The translations under genes and the position numbers were made by a program. The notes beneath the pieces are model-generated. The model searched no databases and was not told the DNA's origin. It worked only from the letters and a program-made list of their open reading frames with translations. From Siniperca chuatsi (Eukaryota; Chordata; Actinopteri; Centrarchiformes; Sinipercidae): 64,000 nucleotides of DNA. Position 1 is the first letter of the stretch; each line of letters starts with the position of its first letter. Below are positions 29,843 through 45,000 of the stretch, in pieces. Location of the stretch: contig NC_058042.1 in assembly GCF_020085105.1 (NCBI RefSeq), positions 23,829,501-23,893,500 on the forward strand, given 5' to 3'.

Positions 29843-32800
29843 AAACATTCACAATACAGAGTAGCCTTTCTGTTTCTAATTGTGAGTCGAACGAAGGCTT
29901 ACAATCAGTAATATGGTTATTATGTCTCAGCGGGTATCATAAACCAATCACTCTGAATGAATAATTTATGACATTTTAATGGCTGCCTTTAAAGGTGGGT
30001 AAACTGTATTCTGCAAATAAAACAGTGCATAAAGTGAATGTAGGTGAGTTGACTTTCCACCACAACCTTAACACCTGGACTGTCTCTTAATCAAAATTGT
30101 AATAATCTGACTCACAAAAAAGAAAAATCTCAGTGAGAACCTTTGATCACCACTAATTATTAACTGCTTTCTTTTATCATGGACCACATCTAATTTCCTA
30201 GAGGAAGTGAGTCTGACTGAGTAAGTGATAACATTATTATTGACCACACACCTGAAACCTACCAGCCATTTTTGGTTGTTGACTCAGTCTGTGGGGATTA
30301 TTAGTAACACATATGTTTGAGCCATCATTAAAAAGCAAGGTTTTATGTTGTTGGCATTTATGTTGTTGACTCATACTTAATTGTGGTTTTTTCCCCGTGT
30401 TTAAAAGTAAATTTTAATTTCGCAATATGTTCTGAGACTGTGTTGACTGTATGTGTTTTTCTGAATTGTGTTTTGACACAGTGTGTTTCAGCAACACTGT
30501 GGTTTTCCTGGGGACACACGTATACATCAATAATGACAAAGCCTATGTGGAGATTTACCTTATAATAAATTGTCACCCCAAAGATTTAAAATAAAATATC
30601 AGTCAGTTACATTTTACATATCTCCCCTGATGAAAAACATATATACGGTATGTTAATAATTGTTGGTGTGGAATGCAAGATTGTTCAGAATCAGTGCCAA
30701 TGTTAAAAGTATCCTGAAAAGTGTTATATTGAATTTTATCCCCTGAGTTTGATTTGTAAAATACAGATGATCCAATCTGTCAAACCAACCAACCAAGGAC
30801 TTAGTTACCTCAAATATACAGTTTAGTGTTCAATCAATTTAAAATAAAATAAAAATGTTTTAATGATGGACATCTAATTTTGTAACAAAACTTTTCAGTT
30901 ATATGCACAATGTGTTCTGCATGCATGTGCAGTTATGGAGCAACCACAGCTGTCAAGTTCCCACACACTGCAGAGTTCAGTAATTCATTAATGTCTCTTG
31001 GGCAGTTTCTAACCTCATTCTAACCTTCAATTCATTTTTGGATTCAACATTTCTTTTCCTTAAAGAGCAATATGTAACATCTTTGGCTGTCTGAATCCAC
31101 ATTTCCATATAGGCTGAATCTAAGCTAAATCAACAAAGCAGAGTGTGAATGCTGTATGCAAAACTGAATTTCACAGTTGGTTTATGATGGCTTTACACTC
31201 CCTCAGATTGTTGTGATCTCTTAACATCTTGGCGATACTCTTGCCATGCTTCGTTGCTGCATATCCTTTATCAGTTTTACTGCCACCCTCCTCCCCTGAG
31301 CAGAGGAGGGCAGTAGCTGGGAGGTGATACCAACTGTTCTCCTAATGAAATGAAATAGTCATATTTTGATCTTTTTTTTTTAAAACTACATTCCACCAAG
31401 AGCACCGAGCAATATTGTGAACACCATAATTAGGTCACCCAGTAAAGCTGTTTAGAGGTTGTCCACAAGGTCCCCTGAATATGAATATCCCTACCAAGTC
31501 TGGATCGATACCAAGTGACAGCCCAGGTATCTTTTTGTAGATATTACAGATATGACACCCACGTACCACAAAGTGTGGCTGTGGTGAGCGTTATGCAAAA
31601 CATAATTGAGCAGATTTTTCTACTTCTTAGCAACATAATGATTACTGCTGCGGTTTCATCTAGTATCCTCACCTTCCTCTTCTGCAGTATTTGAAAGGGA
31701 GATTGCACATCCCTATTGGACAGCGCCACATCGTGTGCATATCCATGCATGTAGACAACACTGATTTTATTCAGATTTAGCCTTTAAGTTCCCCCATGAG
31801 AGGAAATAATGTGAGATATGCATCAGAATGTCATTATTTCATAGTCAGCAAAAGCTTGCTGTGATATGGCAGATTAACTCAGCACTGACAGTCAACTTAG
31901 CGATGGCACCGAGACCAGTGGCAGCCTGCGACTTTTGGTGGACTGGAGATAAAACTTTTTTCAAATGCCAGCTAGTCTGTGGCATTTAGGGACGTGTGAT
32001 CCTTTTCATATAATCTGCCTAAATGGTCAAAACTACCCTGGCCCACCAATGGTAATTGAGGTCAGTCAGGCACAACAATGTGCGGTCAGAATCACATGCA
32101 GCCTTGTGAGATGGTGGTTCTTAGATTGCCAGTCGCTGTTTCTGATTTTCCTTGTTTTTCCATTTGATTTAATGAGATCTTACTGACTGTACATTCTCAT
32201 TGTGCCTCTGACGCCTGGCTGAATGTAAATATGTTATTCTATATCCGGGCATAACCCTCTAAAGCTTTTGTAGACCAATGTTTTCTGCTTTCCGTTGCTG
32301 CTGTTATCTGTCAAAACTATCAAAATGAAATGCAAATAAGATTTTTTGTGTGGAACATATTTTTACATGTTGCCACATAATGAGCCCGAATATGAGACTG
32401 AACGCTGAAGATGTGTTTAATGTGCTAAAGACCCATGCTCTGAGAGCGAGGTTCTTCACATTAACTCAACATTATGTCCTATTAAATGAAATGGCAATTA
32501 CTTAGGCCTAAATGTACACACAAAATTTCTACAGTTGGGGACTAACAATTCTCTCATTTGCTGTATCTTATCATGGGTATTAATGCTGAGATTACTGTGA
32601 GTGATCCAGAGCTCTTACAGCATTCCGTCAGAGCTACTCAGTGCAGCAGGAAGAGCTGTGCCAATGAATCTTTTCTCTATAATTTCCGCGCTTCGCTCAT
32701 AATTCCTTCTGTCATGCCTTGCAGGAAACTCATTAAGGATTAAGGAATGTCTCATTGACTGACATTATTCCTCTCAGACAAATGTGATTTTTAGAATAGA

Positions 32801-34204
32801 CAAAGATACTGACAATGTGAAGAGATCTTATCTTACAAAGTGAACATGGTGAGGTATGAGATGATTTTAGTTAATTTCCAAAATAATAGCAATTTTACCT
32901 ATTTTCTCAGAGGTAGTGTTATGGATAACCCTTTACGTATACTATTAATACTGTTAAATTTGTGTATATTTTGTGATGAGTATGTCACTTTTTGGAATAA
33001 AATAGCAAGGCTATGCCCCTTTCCCAGATAAATCAAACATTCACCTCAATATCTCCATATAGAGAGTTTGGTCAAATAAAAACAGACATCATTTGATAGT
33101 GCGAATAAACAGTTGTTTTACTTGTCTTATTTCCATCAATGGTACGATGATTGAACCAACAGTAGGTGGCAGGAGTGTCTTGTTTCATGATAGGCCCAAT
33201 CTTTTCCATGTTATTATTACACCTCAGTTACCTCTGCGAGTCAACATCTACGATACCTCCCGTGTGGCTGGTTCAAACATACACCCACGTCTTCTGAATA
33301 CAGTAATGAATGAAGAATGAGTACACCAACATCATGTGGCAGATGTCATTCAGCTCTATTTACTGTTAATTAAAGGTTCCTGACGATGCTGTAGTATTGC
33401 AAGTGTTATTACCTGCTTTTCAAGTGAATATCATGCGTAAGCCTATTGTGCATTTTGTTACAAATAGTTTTGTACAGTAGGCAGTCAGCCTATAAGGTAA
33501 TAGGTATTTTTCACTTGTGTCTTTAGTTTACTTTAGAGGTGTTTACTGTGCAGCTATAAGACCAAAACTTTAATGACAAGGATTCCTATTGTACTGGCAG
33601 TTCTATTTTTGTCCTGCTGTGTGTGATGTGTCACAGATTATAACAAAATGGTAGTGTGCAAGAAATATGGACTATATGACAGAAGCATCAGCTACCTCAC
33701 ACTAAAGTCTGTCATCTCTTCCTTCTGTTGACAGCACCTGACCCTCTCATGCTACTGACCAACATCAGAAGTGACACTCAGTGAACTTTTTTGTTAAGCG
33801 TACATTTAGCTTCCTGGCACTGTTCACACTTGTGCATGAGGCCACCGCTTACATAAACGATGACTCACTAATGACTGGGAATCACAAATGATTATCATGA
33901 TGAAGTTAGCCTTTCACCCTGTAAAGACACGCTGGTTGCGAGCAACACTTCAGTCTCTAATATCTGTGAAGGAATCTGATTTGCCCCGAGTGGTAGTGTT
34001 ATTAAGCACGCAATGCCTTAAAGAAAGAGGTTTTTTTTATATATATACACTAGCCACAATGTATGTCTTTTCTCATGTTAGATATTCATAACATGCTACA
34101 GCATAAAGTGATGAATCCTGTAGTGCATTTATTCCGAATGTATTATGTTGTTCTGAAAACAAATTATTCTGGATCTGTGTGTGAACTTACAATGTCATCT
34201 TTAG

Positions 34205-34510
34205 CTATGATAGTGGTCGGCCTGTTGGTCGGTCGGTCCACCACCTTTGTCCTGACTGAAATATCTCAACAACTATTATATGGTATGCCATTACATTTTG
34301 TACAGTCATTTGTGGTCCCCAGATAATGACTCTCACTGACTTTGGTGATCCCCTGACTTTAACTGTAGCGCCACCATGAGGCTGATATTTGTGGTTTTTA
34401 GTGAAATGTCTCAACAACTATTGGATGGATTGCACACACATCCAGGTCCCCCTCAGGATGAATCATAATAACTTTGGTGAGCCTTTCACTTTTTATCTAG
34501 TGCATAAACT
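34205..34510 (+). repeat. Dispersed repeat with internal duplication
   Basis: The words TCTCAACAACTATT, TGACTTTGGTGATCCCCTGA and TAACTTTGGTGAGCC each belong to a teleost repeat containing the phrase CAACAACTATTGGATGGAT. Two partial internal copies lie about 140 bases apart (34263 and 34408). No coding capacity. Confidence 0.55.
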
Positions 34511-36086
34511 AGAGACATTCCCCTGCAATTTCAGCTGTGTTTAGCACTGACCAAACCTTTTTAAACCTAAATTACCTGCTAAAAATTAGCATGTTAAAAT
34601 TTTAGCTCGAAGCAGTGTTGTACCTATACAGTACAGTCTCACAGAGCAGCTAGCATGGCTGTGGACTCTTGTTTTAATCTTTATTCTCCCCTTTGATTTT
34701 CAATTTTGTCGCTAAGTGTATTTTTGTCTTGCCAACAAGTCCTAAAGCCTGTAATTTTGCAAATGACCTAATCCTTGTTCCACGTTAGCTGTGTTGTACA
34801 TTCATGCTCCACTTAGACATTACTGGACAGATACTGTTTAGGATACTATAGGATATAAAGCAAAGTGGATCAGCTTTATATCGTTTATAAAATTCTGATG
34901 TAGCTGGAAAAAATGAAAGTAAAAATAAAGTGTTGCTTTACTAAAATTATCTAAAAGAATCAGCCCAAATATTGCAAGCCTTTTCATTGAAACTCATACT
35001 ATAAATAATGGGTGCATGTCAGTATGATGACAGAAAAGAAGTGTGACGGTCCTCTCAGGTGATCACTGAGATAACACCGGGTTACTTATCTTTCTAGACG
35101 AAATATATGATAATGAGTGACTGCTGATGTCAGATAGACCGAGTGGGATGGCTTTCATCACAGCGATTCAGCCCACTCCATAATATGCTAATTTCTATTA
35201 AGAATGACATTCAGAATTTAAAAAGCACATGTCATGCACTTAGCATCTCCATACGTACAAGGTGTACTCATATCTTTTATTTTACAGCCAGTTGCATTCA
35301 AAGGTGCAGTTTCTAAAAATGCAGTGCAACGTAGAATAGCAAGTAAACATGACAGGTTACAATATAAAAGCACAACACCATTAGCCACTGTACAACAGTG
35401 TCATGTGAAGCTACATTTGGCTTGATACATTCCTGAAAAAAAAAAAAGTTGTTTACTCCCAGCCTTAAAAACGTGCTGCATGACCATGAGGCTTACTGTG
35501 TATCCACATCATGGTTTTACTTCAATTGACATAATAACCCTCACAAAGGTGACTACAAAAGATACATGTTTGTGCTTTTTCAGTGAAAATTACACATAGA
35601 CTACACTTCAGTTCAAAACGTTTTATCTTGCACATTCATTTAGTACAAATACACTGACCTGAAATTGGGATTCACAACCTGTGACCTACAGTGGTGCATG
35701 GATTGATAGAATGCAAACCCAGGAAAGCTACAACTCACTACTACACTGTAATTTCAACACTAAGATTTGTTGAATGTAGGATTCAATAGATAATCACCAC
35801 AACATGTGAGGGCGTCAATCCACAATAAGAGATAATGGCAAGGAATGGTGGCTGTTAAAATTAAATAGTTAAGTCATGTTATTTATGAATCTCTGTCCTG
35901 TTCTCTGAAGGGTTTTACACCTCTCTTAATCAGCGTCTTGCAGTTCCTCCTGCTGTTTTGCTGATACATACCAACAGTGAACCATTTCTGGTTTAGGACT
36001 TCATCATGGAGAAACTCAATGGCATTTGATCAGGACACTATTCCATTGAGAAAAGCCGTGATCTGTCTTATTGAGTGATAATCACT

Positions 36087-39000
36087 CTATTCCACCTTAA
36101 TATCAGCAGCTTTTTGTTTAGTGGGGGTCTTTCTACCCTCTTGCTCAGTCTTCCTGGGCAGTCTGGGGCTGCCAGCAGCTTTCCGGCCGGTCTGAGGGCT
36201 GGAGGAGCCGGAAGCCATTTTGCGTTGAAGTAACGGGCTCCTGGAGCCCTTGGGCTTCGATGGCGTCAATAGAGAGTCCATGACCTTTAGTGATCTCAGG
36301 CTGAGCAGACCACAGAAGTAGTTACACTGGTGCTGAGAGATAAACTGCTCAAAAACTTTGGGATTCCTTTCAACAGATAGACCTTGATGCCTGCAGCAAC
36401 ACACAACAAAACCAAATGTTACAGTCGCGATCCGTATAAATGTAAATTACCTGTAAAATTAGGTTTTCACAGTATAATTTACAGAAACAAAACAATACAA
36501 ACATACTGACCCAGTCGATTTGACTGAAATTCCAACATTGGTGATCTTGGTGTCAACACCTGCAAAATGAATCACACAATTACTTTATTTTTCTGTTGTT
36601 CAGGTAATATATTCAAATGTGACAGACATGCAATGGGAAGTGTCACCACATTAACTCCAGCACTAAAAAAATATAAGAGGTAGGAAAAAAAATTTAAAAT
36701 ACAAGTTGAGTTCTCAGAACACAACATACTTGCTGCATAACACATTGTGTGTAATGTACCTGACGGTGTTTATACTCAATATGCTGCTGATTTTAACACA
36801 AACCTAGTGAAGGAAAACATTTCCCATTGCTCTGCTGAATTCAAGTGTCAGCCTACCTTCTAGCCGAGTGAGTAGCAGATTGCCATTGGTCCACTGAAAG
36901 ATCCAGTGCTGCAGGGCACAACACTTCTGCTCCACCTCGGAGACAGTCCTCATATCTATTCTGCCTGTACGATCCAGGACAGAGTATTTCTGATAGACTC
37001 CTGTCAGATCAGCCTCCACTGTGGCATATGGGACAGTGTTTGCCGGTCGGTACATCAAGTAGATTGGAATCACCCTGTGTAACAAAGATTGTCATGATGA
37101 TAATGACCTTTAGAGAGGCTTAATGGTCCATGTACTGTAAATAATACTCAAGAGGATGTTAACTTTTGATGAAGAGTAAACTGGTCGTACTCACTCAAGA
37201 GAGGGGCCAAAGTTTTCGATCACTCTTGCCTCTGCGGAAAAGATTTTGCAGTATTCACGAGCCAAGTTCTGATTTTTACACTCCTGTATGCAGAACATTG
37301 GAGAACAGCCAGTAAAGATAAGCTCAACCTACACCAGTATATTTATTCAATCTTCATTTGGGTAGTGCCACAGTAATCCTACGTGGGTGGCATAAATGAC
37401 ACCTGACTGATTCACATGAAAGTTGGATTTGTTAAATTTAAGAAGACACAAATAAATTACAAAATCAAACCTTTCTTACATACCTGCTTGACAATGTCCA
37501 GGTTCCTGTCTATAAGGCAGCTTTCTGCTTTGCCTCCATAGGCGATAGGGTTGGGTGCTTTAATGATACATGTGTTTCCAGACTCGAACACAGGCTCCAG
37601 ACCATAGATGACTTTTGCCTTCCAGACTTTATGAGAACAGCCATCACCAATATGAGATTCCTGCATCATTATACGGCCAAAGAATTTGTTGCCCCAGACG
37701 CCAGAATCAGCCACACCCTTGTTGAATATCAGGGGTGTCATTTCGATTTCTTCTCCAACTGCATACAGAAGAATGTAAGAATGGCAGTCAGAAAAGCATT
37801 TGGGCTCTGACGCAGGAAAAACAGTGATCTATTCAAAACATGTAAAATCTCATCTTACCACCGAGGTCCTCGCGTAGTGCCATTCCAGCCAAGACTGCAA
37901 CACAGTGAGAGAGAAGATGAGACTTACTGTGGCCCAGTAAAGCAACAACATTTTTTTATTTTTTGATGTAAGGTATAAGGGTACATACTATCTGCACTAA
38001 GCAGAAAGTCTGTTGAGTCTGTCCCATATTCATTTGTGATTGTGCATCCGTAAACACCAGAGTCTTTGCATGATGCCTGAACAATGGCAAGATTGACCTG
38101 AGTTTCGTCCCCTGCACTGAGACAAACAATAACCCAAAATGCTTCAGAAATGTGGATTTTTGCAGGAATATGAGTAAAACTCAGTAATATAAGTGATCAC
38201 TATACATGGAGTAATTTAAAAGCATTTTTTTCTTGCTAGAAGCCTTTATTTAAAAAAACACAACATTTTATAGGAAGTAATACATTTTTAAAAATCTTTA
38301 CAAATATTCAGTTTCTTGTAAAAATGCAGATTTACTTTAGAGTTAGTGTGGAAACTTACTTTCTTTCAATCTGAGCAATCCCCTCTTCATTTCTGTACCA
38401 TTTGATTGTAGAGTCACTAAGAACATTGAAGAACTGGCACCACAGTTTCAAGTGTCCTGAGGCATCTGCAAAGGTTTCACCCCTGATCTTACGAATAACT
38501 TGAGGAGCTGGAGAGAAAGAGACCCAACACAGACAACATGGTGAAGATGAACACTAACTACACTAACTCTATGTTCTAACTATCAAGCAGCCTTTATGTA
38601 TCCAGTCTGATATATGCTGTATGTGCTATAGTGTATATGGGCTACATAGGTTTCTTTGTTATATAATGTTGTCTATATATTGCAAATATATAATATGGCA
38701 CTATAGCAAATGTCAATATATTCACTGCAACTCCATGCCTGTGTCTCAATTTCATACTGATAATATTAAATACACACATAATACAATATACATATGCACT
38801 ATTGTTGATAGCACATTACTTAGTAAATGTATTAGTTAGTACACAAGAAACAAAATTTCCTGTTAGTACTAACGGAAACTTGACAGCCAAACGTAAAACG
38901 TTTGCCAAATTCAAATTTGAACGCTTTTTGATATTGCGCAGTATACTGGGATAGTATAAATAGTGTACTGGGATAATAGTGTCTATCAACAACAAACTGG

Positions 39001-42000
39001 AGTGATTTTAGTATGAATGCTGGCATTTTTTAATGTACCTAGATTTGCATTTTTCAGTGTTATATACTATATATACTATATGGGGTGTGCAAGTGGGACA
39101 CATTTTTGATGCTGTCTCTTAATGAAGGGGCTTTACAGCAAGTAAACTTAAAATGATACAAAAAGTAGTGTAATTATATGGTAGTAAACCAAGAATATGG
39201 AACCCACAAACTAATCATATGATATTGACCAACTGTGAGTAAGACAGTGAATGAGACTATATAAACATTTTTGACCTGTTGAGTTCACCAGCCTGTGGTG
39301 AGTGAAAAGCAACTCTTATTTTTTATCAAAAATCCTCCATTTTGCCATTGCACATTCAGTATGCTACTCTCAGTTTAATTTGGTGTAGATTAAATGAGTC
39401 TGCAAATAACTAAACACAGCAACTAAGGTGGGTTTGTGACCAAAACCAGCACCACAATCAATCTGATTGCTGCAACAAGTGCAGGCTGGACAGTTAAACA
39501 TATAACATGTTTGCACACCTTGGTTACCTCTGCCCAGAACACTGTTACCTGCAATTGAGCAACAGTGTATGACTGGCTACATTTTTAGCCCTATAGAGAA
39601 GAGCTAGACCGACAAATCACCAGGTTTGAGTTCATTTAGAAGCACTTACAAAGTTTGTCCATCGGAGAGCACTGACAAGATTTTTCAACTGTAAAATGTC
39701 CAGCTCAGTATTTATCTTGGTCACAATCAATGACAGTATCAAGATTGTTTTTGTAAATGTTATGTGTTCATGTGAAATGTTTTACTTTTGGACGATATAT
39801 TGTTATCTGATTTTAGAAACTCACAAATATCGATATCAGTATCAGCTTCAAAAATCCAGTATCGGTCAGGCTTTACTATGGACTGCTGTTTTATTTGAAA
39901 AAATAAACACCACTGGCTTTACAGCAGTAAAACATAAATACTTTCTCTACAGAACCATTTTTTTGTTTTCCATGGTTTTGATTTTATTCTAAGGAGCCTG
40001 TGAATCATGTCTCTCATGCAGCATGCATTACTGTCTGCCACAATGTCTTTTTTTGATACTACCACTGGGGGTGTCAAAGTAGAAAAAATTTTTCCTATGC
40101 TACACAGAGTAACAATTTCTAACAATTTGTTTTCAAGCAACGAGTCTTCAAGCAACATTTGAAAATACTATTTCCACATGAAGGCTATTTTACCTTTGAA
40201 TGGGTTATGCTTGTCTTTCTCTGCAGGTTTCCCCTCAGTTTGGAGGGTGTGGATCTCTTCAGTGGGCTGCTGGCTTGGTACTTGAGTCTCAGATGCCATC
40301 TTCCTCCTGCTCAAGAGTGGAGAACGCCTTTCTGCAGGAGAGGTTTGATCACCAGGGGGCTGAAGTAGAGGTGACCGTTGTGACAGGCTTGGAGACGTTG
40401 AGAGGGTCACAGGACTTGCAGAAAGCTTGCTGCTCTGTGTAGAAACTTCCTTTTTCTGAGTTTGGTTATCAACTGGCGATGTGGCCTCCGAGGCCTCCTC
40501 AGGTTTGGCCTTGGATATTAGGATTTTGCGTCGGGCCCCAGAGGCCAGCTCTTGTGGAGTAGCAGAAGGAATGGGAGAAACACAATTTCTTTTCTTTAAC
40601 AATGGGCTGGCCTCAGGAGTTGGACTGGTTATTGAGTCAGTCCTTGATAATTCCTCAACCATTGAGCTGTCCTGCTGAAGAAGTTGAAGATTATTCTCTT
40701 GTATATCTGTGCCAAATTCATTGTTAGTGGGAAACTTTTGTACACTCTGCAAATAACTGGTTTTTGTGTTGGGTTCTTCCATTTTGCACTGATCTAAACA
40801 TGTTGTGGAATTCGTTTCAGTAATCCCCCTTTCAGTTTTGCTGTTGAGTTTAATTTCTGGAGTTAACGTTTGTATAAATCCCACGTATTTGCCTTGAACT
40901 GGTTCATGTTTGGCATGCTCCAAAACAGTAGCATTTGACTCCAGACCACTGGCCAGAATAGGTGTCACCGTAAGTGGAGTCCCATGTTCTCGACTGACAG
41001 TTCCAGAGAGGTTTGAAATTGATGTTAGTCTTTTGGTCAGTTCATCCTTATCAGTCGAAGGAGGAAAATTTTGTTTTACATTTTCACTCCCAGAAAGGGA
41101 AACAACAGAGCGATCTTTCTGAGGAACCAGAGTTGTTGCTCCAATTTCCTGGTAAATGTCCATAACACCTTCATTATAAGTTTTGGCATTGCCACAAAGT
41201 CCTGCAGTCGTTACAGTGGTGCCAGTGTCTACGACAGAGATAGGTGGGATTACAAGAGGTTTTTGTAAACCCTGAACAGGTGGTGAAGTTGCACCTTGAG
41301 TGTGAATTTGTTCCTGATCAGTTTTATTTAATTGATGATAAACCTCCATAAGGGTTTCCTTGATGTTTCTGGGAGGAGTATCGTCAATACTCGTCTCAAT
41401 TTTCCTGTCAGGTGGTGACTCCTTTACTTTCGGTTTACATTTGTTGTCATCATCGTTTAACTCTTCACATGTTTCTGTAGCAGTTGTAGCTGGATCTTGT
41501 ACAAAGTCAGCATGGATCGGTATGGTGGTCACTGAATTTGCTAGTGTGGAGTCAAGAGCCTTTATTTGTGATCTCAAAAGTTCAGCTATAGATATGACTT
41601 TTGTTACAGGTTTTTGAATTTCTTGGAAGTCTTTAATTTGGAGTTCAGAGAAGTTTTGTGCTTTTTCTGGAGTTTTTGTTACAAGTGAGATAGCAGGCTC
41701 AAATGTAGTTGACTTCAGATTCTGTAGTTCTGAACCAGTTTCCTCCGCCATTTTTGATATGCGCTTATTCTTCTCAGTTTCTTTATTGGATGCATCCAAA
41801 ATGATAACATTGGTGTCTTTATCTGCTGCATCTTTCGTCTTTTCTGTTTCAATGTGTTCAGTTATGTGTAGAGCAGCAGTTTCAGTCTCCATCTCAACTA
41901 TCTTCTCACTTGGGGCCCCACTGTCAGACTGCACTAATAACTTACCTACCTCGTTACCCTCTACCTTTTCATCAACTTGTATTTCTGTCCCTTTAACAGC

Positions 42001-45000
42001 TGTATCAATTTGGTTTTGCTGGCCGCTGGGGGAAACGTTACACCCTCGGGTGTTCTCACCACCAGGGATTTGGAGGGGTGGCTTCTGTAGGTCTGTAAAA
42101 AGGACCGTATGGCTTTCATTTGATCCCCTGGAATGATCCCATGTGTCATGTGTTATTTTGTCAATAGCTGCTTGAAGACCACAGTGCAAAGAACAGGCCT
42201 GGATGTCAACTGTCGTGGTCTCTCTCTCTGGTGGAGTCATTTGTGGTGGTTTTGCGTCCTTCGTACATGGGTTGCGTGGAAGCTCAAGGCTGACAGGTGC
42301 ATCATTCCTGTTCATCTTTGTATGGGCCTGTGTAACCTTTGGACATAATACAAGCAGAGGTTTCCATGCTGTAAATACTCATTCCCTTATCCCTGGCTAT
42401 GCTGGACATGGATAAACACATGTAATTTTAAAAACAGCAACAGAGAATAGAATGAAAAGACTTTAGAGCAAAAAGAAATTCATGAACCAGAGAAAAGATA
42501 TAGTTAGTGATGGTTGATGGCACATTAACTAACACTTGCTTGAGACTCTACTTTTTGCCATGACACTGAAAAACTGCATGATAGTGTGATATATCTGGTA
42601 TATCATATAGTGATATCATGGTGTCTGGGGATCATATAGGTACACTGCTCTGTTTCATAGGTCTGCGCCATACAAGCATGTTTGTTGAGCGTCAAGTCCC
42701 CATAAAGTCTGTTATTGAGCTGAATCCCTTTTTAAATTAGCATGAAAGGTTGTGAAATATATCATGACATCATGGATGAGATAAGCAATAATATAGCTCA
42801 AGGGTCGTTCTCTTTGCCTATATTCTGCCTCTTATGTTCCTTCAAAAAGCAACTACAAAACTGACCTGAAAATACTTAACTATTAAAATCATACAGTATA
42901 CAGTCAAGGTCGTTATAAAATACATTAAACAAATCTGCATCTTTGCTAATTTCTGCTTGTTTTCCTTCCTTCCCTTCTATCTAATTCTGACATCGCGAGG
43001 CCTATTCACATGCATGGTGGCTATTTTACATTTAAGTGGCCAGAAAGGAATGCGAATAATTTTAAGAGGTGCTTCAGCTGTGCAGTGTTTTGTCTCAGCT
43101 CTCAGTGCCGTCAGTATTCAGCCATGTAGCTGCAGTCAGGACGATTGCATAAGTAGTGCACAATAAAGACTCACAATCCAAATAGCATGAGAACCTTGTA
43201 GCATACAAGTCTCTTATTTGAAAACAAGCTTATAATTTCGTTATGTTATGACAGAATATAATGTATTTAAGTTAATTATATGAACTTACTTAGGCTATAT
43301 ATCAATGAGGTCACCATCACAACACCCTTCATTCACTTTCCCTTTTAAAAGAATTTGTTGGACATTTGGGGAAATGCGCTTATTCGCTTTCTGGTGGAGA
43401 GTTAGATGAGAAGATCGATACCACTCTCATGCCTGTCTGTTAAAGCCCAGTTGGAATTAAATAGCATTTTTTTTTGTCTACTACAGTATAGGCCTACATA
43501 TCTGCTCTAAGGCTCTACAGCCAGCAGCTGCTAGCTTTGCCTTGCACAAAGACATGAAACAGCTAGCTTGCCTCTGTCAGATGGTAATTTTTGTCATTTG
43601 TTTAATTCATACAAAAAAGTGTAAAAACAAAAATTAACATCTAACTCTCTGCAAGAAATAAGCGTATTTCCCAAAAGGTTTAACTATTATTTTAGAGGAA
43701 ATCTACTTTTTCCATGTACTTTTACTGCAGAGTGCCACATTCTAAGTATCCAAATTTCTGCAATGGCCAACTCTCAGATTTTTGAACTTACGATATCAAA
43801 TGCACTGTATAAATATACCTGTTGCATCTGTCAACATGTGCGTCATTTAATTCTTGTCACACAGCAGGGCATACTTGCAAAAGCTATAAATAGCTCCAGG
43901 ATGCTTGTGTTACTGATGAGTCCTGTGTTGGCAGCACAAAACACTCATTAGCTCATGCGAAAAGCCTCACTCACCTCACTCAGCAGCGCCGGCTGAGACA
44001 CATTTTTTTGGCAGGGGCTCGTTTCCTTCTCAGACAGTTGATCTTCAACCTGTTCACATGGACGCTGTGGTAGAGCAGTTCTGCTTTCACACGGCGCGCT
44101 CACTGACTCAACGTCTCTGTGTGCTATAGATGCACCAGTGGAAGTTTTTGACTTCTTGTCAACATCCATGACTGTAACATGTTCTGTTATAGAAATGTCT
44201 TCCTTTACTATGCGTATGGGTTGTTGGGGTGCTGCTGCATCACTTGACTGTAGTCGTGTTGAGGTAATTTGAGGACTTTGGATCTGCATTTCCAAATTGT
44301 CTTCTCTGTCTTTGCGTCCAGCCTTCTTCTCATGCTTTGCAGCTTGTTTACCTTCAGTTCCTGACACAGTGTGCCTTGCGGATGTGAGAGCAGCGGGGGG
44401 TACTGAGGCAGTGAGCTGTTCTTTCTGTGAAGGCACAGTTACGTCAACACATACGTTCTCACCCTTTGAAGGCCTTTCAACAAGCAATACTTCCTCTCTT
44501 TCGGATTTCTGATGTTGTTCTGTCACATTTCTGGAATCTGAATCCATAACTGATGAACTAACAATGCTTTCTACTTCCATAACCTCATTTGAATTCCCCT
44601 CAGACTGTACTGACTCTGTGCAGGTCAGATCTACAGAGGTGGAGGTCTCATCGTTTGCACTTCTCTCTTCAGATGCACGCTCTCCTGGTGTATCTGATTT
44701 TGCAACTTTTGCACTGTTGGAAATTTTAATCTTCTTTTTGACAAAGGGAGTTTTGGGTTGGTGTGCAGTGAAAATCTTCTGAAGAGAGTCATATATAAAT
44801 GTCCCGCTCTTGTTACCGTTTTCACAGATGGCCTGTCCATTAGTTACAGCAGACACTGCTCCATTAGTAATGGGGACTGGCTTTTCTTCCACCTCTTCCA
44901 CAGTTGCCTCCTGTAACCTGGCCTCAGTTTCTACAGCTGCAGCCTGATGGCTCTCCTCATTGCCCTCATCCTCCATGGAGCTTGGCGTGCTGAGAAAGGC

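Larger units (their letters stand above)
28821..36086. other. Intergenic region between sec11a and alpk3
   Basis: About 7.3 kb, AT-rich. Repeats near 29.0-29.8 kb and 34.2-34.5 kb are listed separately. At 31060 TTAAAGAGCAATATGTAAC resembles the terminus of the element at 23138, with no partner end found. Open frames are short and show no known domain. Mammals have ZNF592 near this position; I see no zinc-finger repeats here. The end nearest 36086 should hold the alpk3 3' UTR. Confidence 0.5.

Noticed and set aside
41759-42136. 125-codon open frame opposite alpk3 exon 5
   Set aside because: Antisense shadow of a long coding exon.
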